Positions 52,915-61,899 of a DNA stretch of 64,000 nucleotides are shown here, in pieces. Location: positions 62,001 through 126,000 of the forward strand of contig JAQXDW010000142.1 in the NCBI GenBank assembly GCA_029251165.1, given 5' to 3'. The notes under the pieces are model-generated. The model did no database searches. It saw only the letters and a list, made by a program, of their open reading frames with translations, and had not been told where the DNA came from. The position numbers and the translations under genes are program-made. This DNA is from Myxococcota bacterium (GTDB lineage: Bacteria > Myxococcota_A > UBA796). Numbering within the stretch: the stretch's first letter is position 1; each line of letters begins with the position of its first letter.

Positions 52915-55092
52915 ATGGAGCTAAAGCCCGGAGACATCGTCGGCGGCGTCTATCGGATCGAGCGTGCCGGACCGCAGGGTGGCATGGCGCAGATCTGGCG
53001 CTCCTGGCATCGTGGGCTGCGGACCTGGCATGCGCTGAAGATCCTCGGTCCAGAGTGGGCGGGAGATGCCGGTGTCTGGGAGCGCTTTGTCGAGGAGGGG
53101 CGTCTCCAGGCGTGGCACATCCATCCTCACATCGTCCGGGTCACCGATGTTGTCTACGACGAGCACCTCACCGCGCTGGTGATGGACTGGGTGGAGGGTG
53201 AGGATCTCGAGCAGCGCCTGGAGAGTGGCCCCCTCTCTCGCTCAGAATCGGTCACCTGGATCCTCCAGCTCCTCGATGCGCTCGCGCTTGTTCACCGTCA
53301 CGGCGTCGTCCACAGAGACCTCAAGCCGGCCAACCTGCTCATCGATGCCAGCGGCGCGCTGAAGCTGACCGACTTCGGCATTGCCCGCACGAAGACCGGC
53401 AGCGGAACCCTCATCGGCGCTCGGATGGGGACACCAGACTACATGAGCCCCGAGCAGTGTCGAGATGCCTCGACCGTCGACAACCGCTCAGACCTCTACA
53501 GCGTCGGCGCGATCCTGTTCGAGCTGCTCACGGGACGACTCGCGACGCGGGAGAGCGGGCTGCTAGAGTCTGCTCCTGCCGATCTTCCCGCAGACCTCGC
53601 GCCGATCATCCAGACCGCCCTGCAGCCCGACCCGGCTGACCGCTACCCAGACGCCGACGCGCTCGCGGCTGCGCTGCTCGCCACCCGCACCCCGGCTGTG
53701 GCGGTTGTCTGTGAGGAAGACGAAGAGAACGAAGAAGACGCGCCAGCCGCTCCGATCTTCAGCCACACCGGCCTCCGCGAACACACAGAGCCAACCTCAG
53801 CATCCGGTCGCCGCAGCCGGCTCAGCGGGATGCTGCTGGCGCTGGTCGGCCTGGGACTTGGCGGCGCTGGTGGGGTCAGCGGTGCATGGATGGCGTGGGG
53901 AGACGCGGACGGTGACGGGCTGGGAGGCACCTCAGACGCCTGCCCGAGTCAGCCTGAAGACTTCGACGGCTTCGAGGATCGCGACGGCTGTCCAGAGCGA
54001 GACAACGACCGCGATGGAATCGTCGATGCCCGCGATCAGTGCCCAGATGTCGCAGAGGACGCCGATGGCCGAGACGACGCCGATGGCTGTCCAGACACAG
54101 ACGACGACGGCGACGGACTGGCAGACGATGCAGACCGCTGCCCCACTCAGCCCGAGGACATCGACGGGTTCGAGGACGACGATGGCTGTCCAGAGCAAGA
54201 CAACGACAACGACGGCGTCAGCGACGACCGCGATCGCTGCCCGCTGCGGCCTGAAGATGGTCCAGGACTCTTCGACGCCGATGGCTGCCCGGATCCCATG
54301 ATCGCAGTCGGAACCAACCACAGCTGCGCCCTGTCCGCTCAAGGCACCACGGTATGCTGGGGTGACAACGACGAGCGGACCCGCAGCCTCAGCGGCCTCT
54401 CGATGCTCTCTGCCGCCGCTGACCACACCTGCGGGCTCACCGATGCCGGCGCGGCCCGGTGCATCGGATCAAGCGATGAGGGCGAGGCTGCCGATCAGGA
54501 TGGACCGTTCTACTGGCTGGATACTGCCGAGCGGGCCACCTGCGGCATCACCGGGGCCGGCACCATCTCTTGCTGGGGTGCCGGGCCTGTGCTCCAGGGC
54601 ATCCCAAGCGATGCAGACTTTGTCCGTCTCTCGCTGGGCAAGGACCACGCATGTGGCATCCATCGGAGCGGCGCCCTGACCTGCTGGGGCAGCGACAGCC
54701 ACGCTCGTCTCGACGCCCCCGGTGGATTGTTCACCTCAGTGAGCGCCGGCTCCTGGCACACCTGCGGCATCCGCCCGGGCGGAGAGCCCACCTGCTGGGG
54801 GTTCAACGGCAACGGCCAGACCCAGGCTCCCTCGGGTCGGTTCGTTGCTCTCGACTCCTCCCGCTTTCGCTCCTGTGGGATCCAGAGTGACAGCGGGCAG
54901 CTGGTGTGCTGGGGGCTGGGCTTCAACAATCCCGACGCTGCAGACACCGCTCTCCCCAGCGGGCTGGTCACGCTGGCGCTGAGCAGCGAGCACGGCTGCG
55001 GACTCACCGGAGAAGGTGAGGTCATCTGCTGGGGAAGTGAGCGCTCAGCAGCTCACCCGCCCAGCATCCAGGCAATGCTGTACACCGAGTAG
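52915..55092 (+). CDS. Transmembrane Ser/Thr kinase with thrombospondin type 3 and RCC1-repeat ectodomain
   Basis: 725 residues. The kinase domain (about 10-265) has VVHRDLKPANLLI near 132, LTDFGIARTK and MGTPDYMSPEQ; its glycine loop (AGPQGGMAQIW) is slightly divergent. A single helix (MLLALVGLGLGGAGGVSGAW, about 306-325) crosses the membrane. Outside, residues about 328-460 are Ca2+-binding TSP3 repeats (DxDxDGxxDxxDxCP type). Residues about 462-720 are RCC1-like blades (SCALSAQGTTVCWG, HACGIHRSGALTCWGSD), each with paired cysteines. It probably senses an external ligand or cell-surface state and signals inward. Confidence 0.92.
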   Translation: MELKPGDIVGGVYRIERAGPQGGMAQIWRSWHRGLRTWHALKILGPEWAGDAGVWERFVEEGRLQAWHIHPHIVRVTDVVYDEHLTALVMDWVEGEDLEQRLESGPLSRSESVTWILQLLDALALVHRHGVVHRDLKPANLLIDASGALKLTDFGIARTKTGSGTLIGARMGTPDYMSPEQCRDASTVDNRSDLYSVGAILFELLTGRLATRESGLLESAPADLPADLAPIIQTALQPDPADRYPDADALAAALLATRTPAVAVVCEEDEENEEDAPAAPIFSHTGLREHTEPTSASGRRSRLSGMLLALVGLGLGGAGGVSGAWMAWGDADGDGLGGTSDACPSQPEDFDGFEDRDGCPERDNDRDGIVDARDQCPDVAEDADGRDDADGCPDTDDDGDGLADDADRCPTQPEDIDGFEDDDGCPEQDNDNDGVSDDRDRCPLRPEDGPGLFDADGCPDPMIAVGTNHSCALSAQGTTVCWGDNDERTRSLSGLSMLSAAADHTCGLTDAGAARCIGSSDEGEAADQDGPFYWLDTAERATCGITGAGTISCWGAGPVLQGIPSDADFVRLSLGKDHACGIHRSGALTCWGSDSHARLDAPGGLFTSVSAGSWHTCGIRPGGEPTCWGFNGNGQTQAPSGRFVALDSSRFRSCGIQSDSGQLVCWGLGFNNPDAADTALPSGLVTLALSSEHGCGLTGEGEVICWGSERSAAHPPSIQAMLYTE

Positions 55093-55095
55093 CGC

Positions 55096-55446
55096 ATGCG
55101 ACAACTGGATCCCCGGATAAAGGGGTGCATGGTTCTCCGCGATGCCCTGCTCGATGCTGTTCGCCCTGAGTCCTTCCGAGACCGGATCAGACTCCGGCTG
55201 TCTGGCGGATACACCGCCGTTCAGGTCTTCCACCGTCTCCCCGAGGCGATGCAGCAGTCCCTGATGGAGGGCGCCGTCAGCAAGAGCGCCGGCAGCCACC
55301 AGGCCATCAGCACCCTCCAGGTGACCATGGATGCAATGGTCCGAGAGGGCCTCCTCCGACGCCAGACCTCCGAGCTCCAGACCGACGATGGCAGGGGCCC
55401 CAGAGCGGTGATGGTAGACGTCTACCGAATCGCCAGTCGGCGATAG
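55096..55446 (+). CDS. Small protein, possible winged-helix
   Basis: 116 residues, ATG 3 bases after the kinase stop. The middle and end read as helix-helix-wing (AISTLQVTMDAMVREGLLRR, then a polar loop and VDVYRIASRR), like many winged-helix DNA-binding proteins, but no family is certain. The position directly after the kinase suggests it may be a partner or target of that kinase. Start could also be the ATG at 55129. Confidence 0.55.
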   Translation: MRQLDPRIKGCMVLRDALLDAVRPESFRDRIRLRLSGGYTAVQVFHRLPEAMQQSLMEGAVSKSAGSHQAISTLQVTMDAMVREGLLRRQTSELQTDDGRGPRAVMVDVYRIASRR

Positions 55447-55475
55447 TCCCCCGAGAAAGATCAAGATTTCTTTAT

Positions 55476-55483
55476 GGGGGGGG
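55476..55483 (+). repeat. Poly-G tract of 8 in a promoter-like region
   Basis: Eight G residues lie between a T-rich stretch (TTTCTTTAT) and TATTCC (55484-55489), a possible -10 of the downstream lipoprotein gene. Homopolymers in a promoter spacer can vary in length and switch expression. Confidence 0.5.
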
Positions 55484-55535
55484 TATTCCTCTGCGCGACT
55501 GATTCCGACCTTGAAGGTGTGTAGGGAGGTACATC

Positions 55536-57164
55536 ATGCGTCGATTCAGCGTTCTTTTTCTCATCACCGGTTGTGCAGTTCAGGGTGAGACCGACATCCA
55601 GATTCAGGCTGCCCAGGGCAGCATTGCAGACACCGAGGCTCCAGTGATCACAATCCTCTCTCCGAACCGAGGAGAGTGGGGCGGCGAGGGTGACATCATG
55701 GTCACTGGCGAGCTCACTGACGCTGGCGGCATCGCAGCGGCCACCATCAACGGCATCGAGATTCCGATGCAGAACGGCGAGCAGAACCAGGCGTTCGTCG
55801 CTCCGGTAAGCCTCGCCCCCGGCATCAACACCGTCGTGCTCACTGCAACCGACGCCTCCGGCAACATCTCCGAGAGTCGCCTCTCGGTCATGGGTGGTCA
55901 GGCGATGCCCATCGAGACGAAGATCCGCAAGGCCAGCGTTGTTGAAATCAACAACCCGATGTTTGACATGGTCACGGCGCCCCTGAGCAACAACATGGGG
56001 AACCGCGAGCTGATCATGGACAGCGTCGGTCAGGACACCTGGTCGGACTGCGCAGTCTTCGAGGGCACCGTCGACAGCATCCTGCTGGGCGATGCCATCG
56101 TCGCCGTGACCCCCGGAGAAGACGGCCTCAACGTCGCCGTTTCCTTCTCCTCTGTGTCTGCGGGATACAGCGGTACTGCCGACATCTGCGGCATCGAGGA
56201 AGACTTCTCGGTCACCATCTCCAACCCCACTCCCTTCTACTCCGCGATCGTCTCGCTGTCGGTCGAAGATGGTGCGCTCGTCGCCTCGGTTGACGAGAGC
56301 TACATGGACATGACCGACGCGGTGATGACCTCCAACGTCGACGGCGACCTGGCAGACCATGGCATGACCCTGGCAGACATCGGCATCGACGAGATGATCG
56401 GCACGATGATCGCTGGCTCCATGGACACCATGATGCCGCAGGCCCTGCCCACCGCGATCGACTCGCTCATCCCCGACGGCATCGGCATCGAGGGCTTCGG
56501 CGCCTCGGAGATCAGCTACACCATGGAGGGAGTCCGCACCGATGCAGACGGCATGGGCATCGCTTACTCCGCCGAGGTCTCTCAGGACGAAGACGCAGTG
56601 AACATGGCACCGGGTGCAATCTACATCCCGGTCCGAGGTGGCGGCCGCCACACCGACGAAGCGATTGTCATGAGCTCTACGGTCAACCTGATGAACCGGG
56701 CCATCCACACCGCCTGGGAGAGCGGCGACGTGACCGCAGTGGTCAACGCCGAGGACAAGGGCATCACCGTCTCTACCTGGACGACCATGCCCCCCGTGAT
56801 TCAGCCCGGCGAGGAGACCACCATCAACATCGGTGAGATGCACGTCGCACTGAACGACGAGGACAGCCTGGTCACCCGCTACAGCGTGCAGGCCTCCGCA
56901 GACATCAGCTTCGACGTCGACGAGTCCGGCAACCCCATCATGGTCGCAACCCTGAACGACTGGCACGGCACCCTGCTGGACGGTGTGGAGAACACGGCGC
57001 TGGACAGCGAGATCGCTGAGGTTGTCCAGGCCACCTTCGACGCTGCCCTCCCCAACTTCGCCGGCCAGCAGTCCGCCGCTGCCGACATGGAGTCCACCAC
57101 CGAGGTGACCGGCAACAACAACGACTGGGTGAGCACCTCCTACACGGTCAACAACGGGGAGTAA
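55536..57164 (+). CDS. Lipoprotein with N-terminal Ig-like domain
   Basis: 542 residues from ATG 55536, with GGGAGG at 55524-55529. MRRFSVLFLITGC is the lipoprotein signal. Residues about 30-115 form a bacterial Ig-like domain (APVITILSPNRGEWGGEGDIMVTGELTDAGG, LAPGINTVVLTATDASGN). The remainder is acidic, Met- and Asp-rich, with repeated ADIGIDEMIGTMIAG-like helices and beta-strands; no family is recognised. It resembles uncharacterised surface proteins in which Ig-like domains lead a binding module. A strong terminator follows. Confidence 0.8.
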   Translation: MRRFSVLFLITGCAVQGETDIQIQAAQGSIADTEAPVITILSPNRGEWGGEGDIMVTGELTDAGGIAAATINGIEIPMQNGEQNQAFVAPVSLAPGINTVVLTATDASGNISESRLSVMGGQAMPIETKIRKASVVEINNPMFDMVTAPLSNNMGNRELIMDSVGQDTWSDCAVFEGTVDSILLGDAIVAVTPGEDGLNVAVSFSSVSAGYSGTADICGIEEDFSVTISNPTPFYSAIVSLSVEDGALVASVDESYMDMTDAVMTSNVDGDLADHGMTLADIGIDEMIGTMIAGSMDTMMPQALPTAIDSLIPDGIGIEGFGASEISYTMEGVRTDADGMGIAYSAEVSQDEDAVNMAPGAIYIPVRGGGRHTDEAIVMSSTVNLMNRAIHTAWESGDVTAVVNAEDKGITVSTWTTMPPVIQPGEETTINIGEMHVALNDEDSLVTRYSVQASADISFDVDESGNPIMVATLNDWHGTLLDGVENTALDSEIAEVVQATFDAALPNFAGQQSAAADMESTTEVTGNNNDWVSTSYTVNNGE

Positions 57165-57174
57165 GCGGGCCGCA

Positions 57175-57196
57175 GCCGCTCCTGCACAGGAGCGGC
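57175..57196. terminator. Hairpin downstream of the Ig-like lipoprotein gene
   Basis: GCCGCTCCTG (57175-57184) pairs perfectly with CAGGAGCGGC (57187-57196). It lies about 10 bases after the stop codon. No T-run follows, so it may protect the 3' end rather than terminate. Confidence 0.5.
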
Positions 57197-57229
57197 ACCA
57201 TCGTTTCACACCACCTCCACATCACCTCC

Positions 57230-57263
57230 ACAGCCTGTTCGCACTCCGCGGACAGGCTGTTTT
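57230..57263 (+). terminator. Rho-independent terminator
   Basis: ACAGCCTGTTCGC (57230-57242) pairs with GCGGACAGGCTGT (57248-57260), a 13-bp stem with one G-T pair and a 5-nt loop, followed by TTTT. It should end transcription of the upstream lipoprotein gene just before the next gene. Confidence 0.88.
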
Positions 57264-57277
57264 CTGTGGAGATACTC

Positions 57278-57997
57278 ATGAAGAACACGTTCCTTTTTCC
57301 AGCCCTCTTCCTCGTCGGCTGTCATGAATTTGAGGGAGAGCTGAGCACCCTCGGGTTCATCAGCGACCTCATCATTCGTCCATACCAGCACTGGAGTCCA
57401 GCACACGGCGTCGCTGCGGACAGCCCGATGGAGATCATGGCGGTGAGCATCATCGGGGTGGAGTCGGAGGAGCGTCCGGAGGTTGAGGCATCTGCCTCCG
57501 GCTCCCTCATCGCGCTGGATAAGACCACCGGCGACATCGCGCTGACCGGCTCGGCTGGAGATCACGGGCGGCTGGAGTTCTGGGGAGAGGCCCGCGACCG
57601 GTTCTCGGTGCGGTTTGTTGCGCCGGCAGGTGTCGCGCTCTACCCCCCGGAGGGAGACCTCGCGCTGTCGGAGGTTCTCCTGAAGGCGGCCACACCGGTC
57701 GCGCTCTCCCCCGAGATCCACGACGCCTGGGGACAGCCGCTCGGCTGGTCACCGGAGCAGCTGGAGGTCTCAGGCTGCGGCGCGTCGGTCACAGCGAGCG
57801 GCAGCATCCTTCTTGATGGAGAGGACTGCACCCTCACAATCAGCCTCGACGGACTTCCGCTGGAGACCATCTCGATCGCGGCAGTCGAGGAAGAGGATGT
57901 CCTGCCTGGAGATGAACCGGCGTCCTGGATGGCGCTGTATGGTGACGACGATCAGGAGCGCCAGCCAGAGACAACATCGATGATCAGCGCACCGTAG
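57278..57997 (+). CDS. Uncharacterised lipoprotein
   Basis: 239 residues from ATG 57278, with GTGGAG at good spacing. MKNTFLFPALFLVGC is the lipoprotein signal. The mature part is beta-rich and acidic and contains two Ig-like stretches (VEASASGSLIALDKTTGDIALTG, LEVSGCGASVTASGSILLDGEDC), with cysteines near 160 and 175. No family is recognised. The 3' end overlaps the RecQ-like gene by 46 bases tail to tail. Confidence 0.72.
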   Translation: MKNTFLFPALFLVGCHEFEGELSTLGFISDLIIRPYQHWSPAHGVAADSPMEIMAVSIIGVESEERPEVEASASGSLIALDKTTGDIALTGSAGDHGRLEFWGEARDRFSVRFVAPAGVALYPPEGDLALSEVLLKAATPVALSPEIHDAWGQPLGWSPEQLEVSGCGASVTASGSILLDGEDCTLTISLDGLPLETISIAAVEEEDVLPGDEPASWMALYGDDDQERQPETTSMISAP

Positions 57998-60861
57998 CGG
58001 CGCACGCGCTTCTCTCCCATACCGGAGACCTCAGCGAGCGCCGCGAGGCTGGTCGGCCGCTGAGCAGCAATCTGCTCCAGGACCCCGTCGGGGATGATCG
58101 CGCTGCTCGTGCAGCCCTCGGCCCGGGCAACCTGCGCACGCGCAGTAGAGAGCGCAGCGAGGAGACCGGCGTCGACTGGCAGAGGGCGGACATGGGACAG
58201 CAGCCGCAGCCGCCCCTGAAGTTCAGGGAAGATCATCGTGAATTCGTCGGTGCCATGCCGCATGATGCGGTCGCCCAGCGGGGTCAGGGACAGCTCGCGA
58301 TAGGTGTGCTCGCGCCCCCGAACGGAGCGGGTGGTGTAGATGGCCCGGACAGCCCCGGCATGGACAAGCTCGGTCAGCAGCTTCTGGATGTCGCGGGTCT
58401 TCCAGTCGCTGAGGATTCCGTGGGTCGAGAGGCGATCAAACCGAAAGCTGCGCACGGACTTGTCGTTGGAGCCGGTGGCGACCCGCGCGATCATGTTGCT
58501 GGAGAACGGCTTCTTCATCCGCGCCATGCACGCCAGCAGCTTGCGAACTGCGAGGGCCTGATCCTCAGACAGCGGGAGCGGCTCGCGGGTCAGCGGGCGG
58601 CCTTCTCGACAGGCATCGCAGGTGCCGCAGCGCTCCCAGGGCGCTTGCTGACCGAAATACTCCAGGAGATATCGACGCCGACAGCCCGCGCGAACATAGT
58701 CGACCAGCAGAGCGAGCTTGGCGTACTCCTGCTCTCGGCGCTTCTGGATGGCCGCTTCGTTGAGCAGCAGTCCCTCTCCAGGCTTGAGGATCTCCAGTCC
58801 GACTCGGGGATCTTCGTCTTCGCCAGACAGCCGACGCACATACCCCTCGCGCTGGAGGGTGTAGATGCAGCTGAGCGCCTGACGCTCGCTGGCATCGGCG
58901 GGCATCCCTCGGAGGAGCTCTCGCGGCTCGACCCAGACCTCCGGCGTGCTCGCACTCCGCAGCACGCTCCACACCCCCCGAACGAACGCCGCCGGAGGAT
59001 TGCCCGCTCGAATAAAGAACTCCTGGGTGCGCTGATCGGACTCTCGGAAGAACAAGGCGATCCGGCTCTCTTTGCCATCCCGGCCCGCGCGGCCGATCTC
59101 CTGATAGTAAGCCTCAACCGTGCCAGGCATCTCCCAGTGAATGATGGTCCGGACGTTGGGCTTGTCTACGCCCATGCCGAAGGCGTTGGTGGCCACCACG
59201 ACAGGGTGAGTACCGGCCATGAAGCCGTCTTGTACAGCGGTGCGATGGTCGTGCTCCATGCCGCCGTGGTAGGTCGCGGCTGCGATGCCGTTGTCGTGGA
59301 GGATCTCCGCGACTTTCTCGACGTTCTTGCGGGTCGCGCAGTAGACCAGGGCGGGTGTGGTCGCGGCAAGCTCCACCAGGCGCCGCTTCTTGTCCTTGAG
59401 CTTGGGCGTCTCGATGACCTCCAGCAGCAGGTTGTCTCGATCGAAGCCCGTGACGAAGCGCCGGGCACTCGGGATTCCGAGGGTAGCGAGGATGTCGTTC
59501 TGGACGCGAGGAGTGGCGGTAGCGGTCAGAGCCACGCAGGTCACCCCGCCCAGCGCGACCCGGATCTCGCCCAGGCGCAGGTAGTCTGGTCGGAAGTCAT
59601 GCCCCCACTGAGACAGGCAGTGCGCCTCATCGATCGCCAGCAGGCGGATATCGACGGCACTCAGCGCTGCGAGGAAGACCGGAGAGAACCGCTCCGGTGC
59701 GACATAGACCAGCTCCCACTCCCCTCGCTGTAGCTGACCGATGCGGGCGGATCGCTCTGCGGGAGAGAGGGTGGAATTGATGAAGGTCGCCTTGATGCCG
59801 CGCGCGACCAAGCCGTCGACCTGATCCTTCATCAAGGAGAGCAGCGGCGAGACGACCAGGGTGGTCCCGCCCCGCGCCAGCGCTGGGAGCTGGTAGCAGA
59901 GCGACTTGCCCGCACCGGTCGGCATCACGACCAGGGTGTCTTCTCCGGCGGTGACCGTGGCGATGACATCGCGCTGGCCGGTACGAAACGCCGACAGCCC
60001 CAGCCGGTCCTGGAGAAGTGCCTCAAGATCAACGCTGACTTCTGGGACACGCTGCGCAGCTGGGACACGCTGCGCAGCTGAAGCACGCTGCGCATCTGGG
60101 ACACGCTGTGCAGCGGGGACACGCTGCAGCGGCGGTGAATCGGGGGACAGCGGTCGATCCGACTCACGCGGCGCAGGAGGCTCGGACGCATCCGGGCGAT
60201 CCCACCACGGCGGAGCCTCCTCCGCGAGGATGGTGCCCTCCAGGTAAGCCCCCTCCAGCTTCGCTCCGGACAGCTCAGCATCTTCCAGCCGCGCATCCTC
60301 CAGCTCCGCTTCGTCGAGGTCGGCACCAGAGAGATCCGCACCGGTCAGATCGGCGCCCCTCAGGTACGCCCCCTGGAGACGAGCACCAGAGAGATCCGCA
60401 CCGGAGAGATCCGCGCGATGCAGCTCCGCGCGGATGAGGCTCGCGCCACGGAGCGTGGCCCCGGCGAGGATCGCATCCTCCAGGTCTGCGCCCTGCAGCC
60501 GCGCACCGTTGAGGTCAACGTCAGAGAGGTCTGCCCCCTGAAGCTCGACCCGCTGGAGCGAGGCTGTGGTCAGGCTCGCACCGGACAGACGGGCGCGAGG
60601 AAGGCGAGCATCGCGCATAGAGACGTCACGCAGATCGGCATCACGCAGGTCGGCCCCACCCAGCCACGCCCCAGAGAGGTCTGCGCCCTGGAGCAGCACA
60701 CCCCGGAGGCTCGCCTTGCCGAGATCCACCTCGCAGAGCCACGCCCGAGAGAAATCCAGTCCGAGTACCGGGCGCTTCTCACGAACGTACCGCTGCAGCA
60801 GCGCGCCTTTCTCGCGTGCGGTCATCCCGTGGTGGGGAGCTGGAAGTGCCTCGTAGCCCAT
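57952..60861 (-). CDS. recQ: RecQ helicase with N-terminal pentapeptide-repeat domain
   Basis: 969 residues from ATG 60861; an upstream ATG at 60915 would add 18 residues, but TACCAT lies 8 nt before the chosen start. Residues about 31-214 are pentapeptide repeats (A(D/N)LxG type: QGADLSGAWLGGADLRDADL), a right-handed beta-helix that often mimics DNA. A linker with AAQRVP repeats follows. The RecQ core has MPTGAGKSLCYQLPAL (Walker A), AIDEAHCLSQWGHDFRPDYLRLG (DEAH) and LTATATPRVQ. A zinc-binding RQC region has CRRRY, CGTCDAC; an HRDC-like C-terminus follows (DGVLEQIAAQRPTSLAALAEV). RecQ unwinds DNA 3'-5'. The pentapeptide fusion is unusual. Confidence 0.93.
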   Translation of the reverse strand: MGYEALPAPHHGMTAREKGALLQRYVREKRPVLGLDFSRAWLCEVDLGKASLRGVLLQGADLSGAWLGGADLRDADLRDVSMRDARLPRARLSGASLTTASLQRVELQGADLSDVDLNGARLQGADLEDAILAGATLRGASLIRAELHRADLSGADLSGARLQGAYLRGADLTGADLSGADLDEAELEDARLEDAELSGAKLEGAYLEGTILAEEAPPWWDRPDASEPPAPRESDRPLSPDSPPLQRVPAAQRVPDAQRASAAQRVPAAQRVPEVSVDLEALLQDRLGLSAFRTGQRDVIATVTAGEDTLVVMPTGAGKSLCYQLPALARGGTTLVVSPLLSLMKDQVDGLVARGIKATFINSTLSPAERSARIGQLQRGEWELVYVAPERFSPVFLAALSAVDIRLLAIDEAHCLSQWGHDFRPDYLRLGEIRVALGGVTCVALTATATPRVQNDILATLGIPSARRFVTGFDRDNLLLEVIETPKLKDKKRRLVELAATTPALVYCATRKNVEKVAEILHDNGIAAATYHGGMEHDHRTAVQDGFMAGTHPVVVATNAFGMGVDKPNVRTIIHWEMPGTVEAYYQEIGRAGRDGKESRIALFFRESDQRTQEFFIRAGNPPAAFVRGVWSVLRSASTPEVWVEPRELLRGMPADASERQALSCIYTLQREGYVRRLSGEDEDPRVGLEILKPGEGLLLNEAAIQKRREQEYAKLALLVDYVRAGCRRRYLLEYFGQQAPWERCGTCDACREGRPLTREPLPLSEDQALAVRKLLACMARMKKPFSSNMIARVATGSNDKSVRSFRFDRLSTHGILSDWKTRDIQKLLTELVHAGAVRAIYTTRSVRGREHTYRELSLTPLGDRIMRHGTDEFTMIFPELQGRLRLLSHVRPLPVDAGLLAALSTARAQVARAEGCTSSAIIPDGVLEQIAAQRPTSLAALAEVSGMGEKRVRRYGALIIDVVSGWRS
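60043..60132. repeat. Five 18-bp tandem units in the RecQ linker
   Basis: Five copies of TGGGACACGCTGCGCAGC, with a few changes, sit between the pentapeptide repeats and the helicase core. They encode repeated AAQRVP on the minus strand. Copy number changes would keep the frame. Confidence 0.88.
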
Positions 60862-60869
60862 TGACTGCA

Positions 60870-60875
60870 ATGGTA
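60870..60875 (-). promoter_or_regulatory. Putative -10 element of the RecQ-fusion gene
   Basis: TACCAT on the minus strand ends 8 nt before ATG 60861. The gap has no ribosome-binding site. It is a looser example of the leaderless pattern but supports the inner start. Confidence 0.3.
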
Positions 60876-60972
60876 TCGCGGTCGCAGGCCTCAATGATGG
60901 ACGGTTTCTGTCCATTCCATGCGATGCCGTTCTATGGTCACCACACTGTCACTCCCCGAAATGAGGATGAGC

Positions 60973-60978
60973 TACGTT
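60973..60978 (+). promoter_or_regulatory. Putative -10 element of the FHA regulator gene
   Basis: TACGTT ends 6 nt before the ATG at 60985. It supports that start over upstream ATGs at 60919, 60961 and 60967, which lack usable ribosome-binding sites. Confidence 0.45.
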
Positions 60979-60984
60979 AGCCGT

Positions 60985-61899
60985 ATGTCTCCATATGTGA
61001 TCTTCCAGCTCCCCAGCGGGGAGCTGGTCAAGGCCACACCCGGGTCCATTCTGGGCAGGCTCTCCTCCGCGTCCGTTCGCATCGATGACCCTCGGGTCTC
61101 CGAGGCACACGCACTCGTCAGCCTGCGTGGCAGCGAGCTGAAGCTGCTCACCCTCCGGGGCTCAATCCGGGTCGACGGCCGCCGCGACGCAGACGTCATC
61201 CTCGAGGCCGGGCTCCGCATACAGCTTGCCCGTGGGGTCGAGCTGAAGGTGGTCGCTGTCGAGCTGCCGTCCTCGATGACCGCGCTCCAGCTCTACTCTC
61301 AGGGCAAGACATTCGGCGATGCCGTCGAGCTGACCCGCTCGGTCTACGCCATCATGCCGCAGCCCGAGCCCCGGATCGTGCCACGCTACGTGCAGGGTGC
61401 GCCAGCACATGTCTGGAACACCTCGGATGGGTGGTGCATCCGACTCGGGGAGGGCGAGCGGGTCCAGCTGGAGGCCGGCGCAACCTTCGCGGTCGCCGGT
61501 TTTACCGTCGCGGTCGTCTCTCTGCCGCTGCCGGAAGCCGGCATGACCGAGACGGTCTTCTCCGAGCGAGGCTACACCACCCTCCAGATCATCGACCGCG
61601 ACGGCACCATTCACATCCACGCCACAGGCCACGCCTCGCTGGTTCTCAACGGCAAGCCCGCTCAGATCATCAGCGAGCTGATCAGCATGGAGGTCCTGGC
61701 CCCCTGGTACGTGGTCGCTGGAGAGATCTGGCCGAGGACAAGAGACCTCAAGGTCCTCCGCCGCAACTGGGATCAGTGCCTCAACCGCCTGCGCAAGAAG
61801 CTGCGAGAAGGAGGTATCCGAGACAACCTCGTCAATGCAGATGGAACCGGCAACATTGAGCTGTTTCTGCTGCCTGGAGATGCCGCCAGTCTGGGATGA
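60985..61899 (+). CDS. FHA-domain transcriptional regulator with C-terminal winged helix
   Basis: 304 residues from ATG 60985, which places the FHA domain right at the N-terminus. IFQLPSGELVKATPGSILGRLSSASVRIDDPRVSEAHA shows the FHA phosphothreonine-binding pattern (GR, then S-x-x-H-like). A middle region has a further FHA-like beta segment (TLQIIDRDGTIHIHATGHASLVLNG). The C-terminal 80 residues (WYVVAGEIWP, LRRNWDQCLNRLRKKLREGG) form an OmpR-type winged helix. It should bind phosphothreonine proteins and regulate genes, linking the window's Ser/Thr kinases to transcription. Confidence 0.82.
   Translation: MSPYVIFQLPSGELVKATPGSILGRLSSASVRIDDPRVSEAHALVSLRGSELKLLTLRGSIRVDGRRDADVILEAGLRIQLARGVELKVVAVELPSSMTALQLYSQGKTFGDAVELTRSVYAIMPQPEPRIVPRYVQGAPAHVWNTSDGWCIRLGEGERVQLEAGATFAVAGFTVAVVSLPLPEAGMTETVFSERGYTTLQIIDRDGTIHIHATGHASLVLNGKPAQIISELISMEVLAPWYVVAGEIWPRTRDLKVLRRNWDQCLNRLRKKLREGGIRDNLVNADGTGNIELFLLPGDAASLG

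Noticed and set aside
58192..59733. Plus-strand ORF inside the RecQ gene
   Set aside because: It is antisense to the helicase core and has no recognisable domain.
60043..60132. 18-bp repeats as a CRISPR or iteron array
   Set aside because: The units are contiguous with no spacers, lie inside an open frame and encode a repeated peptide linker.
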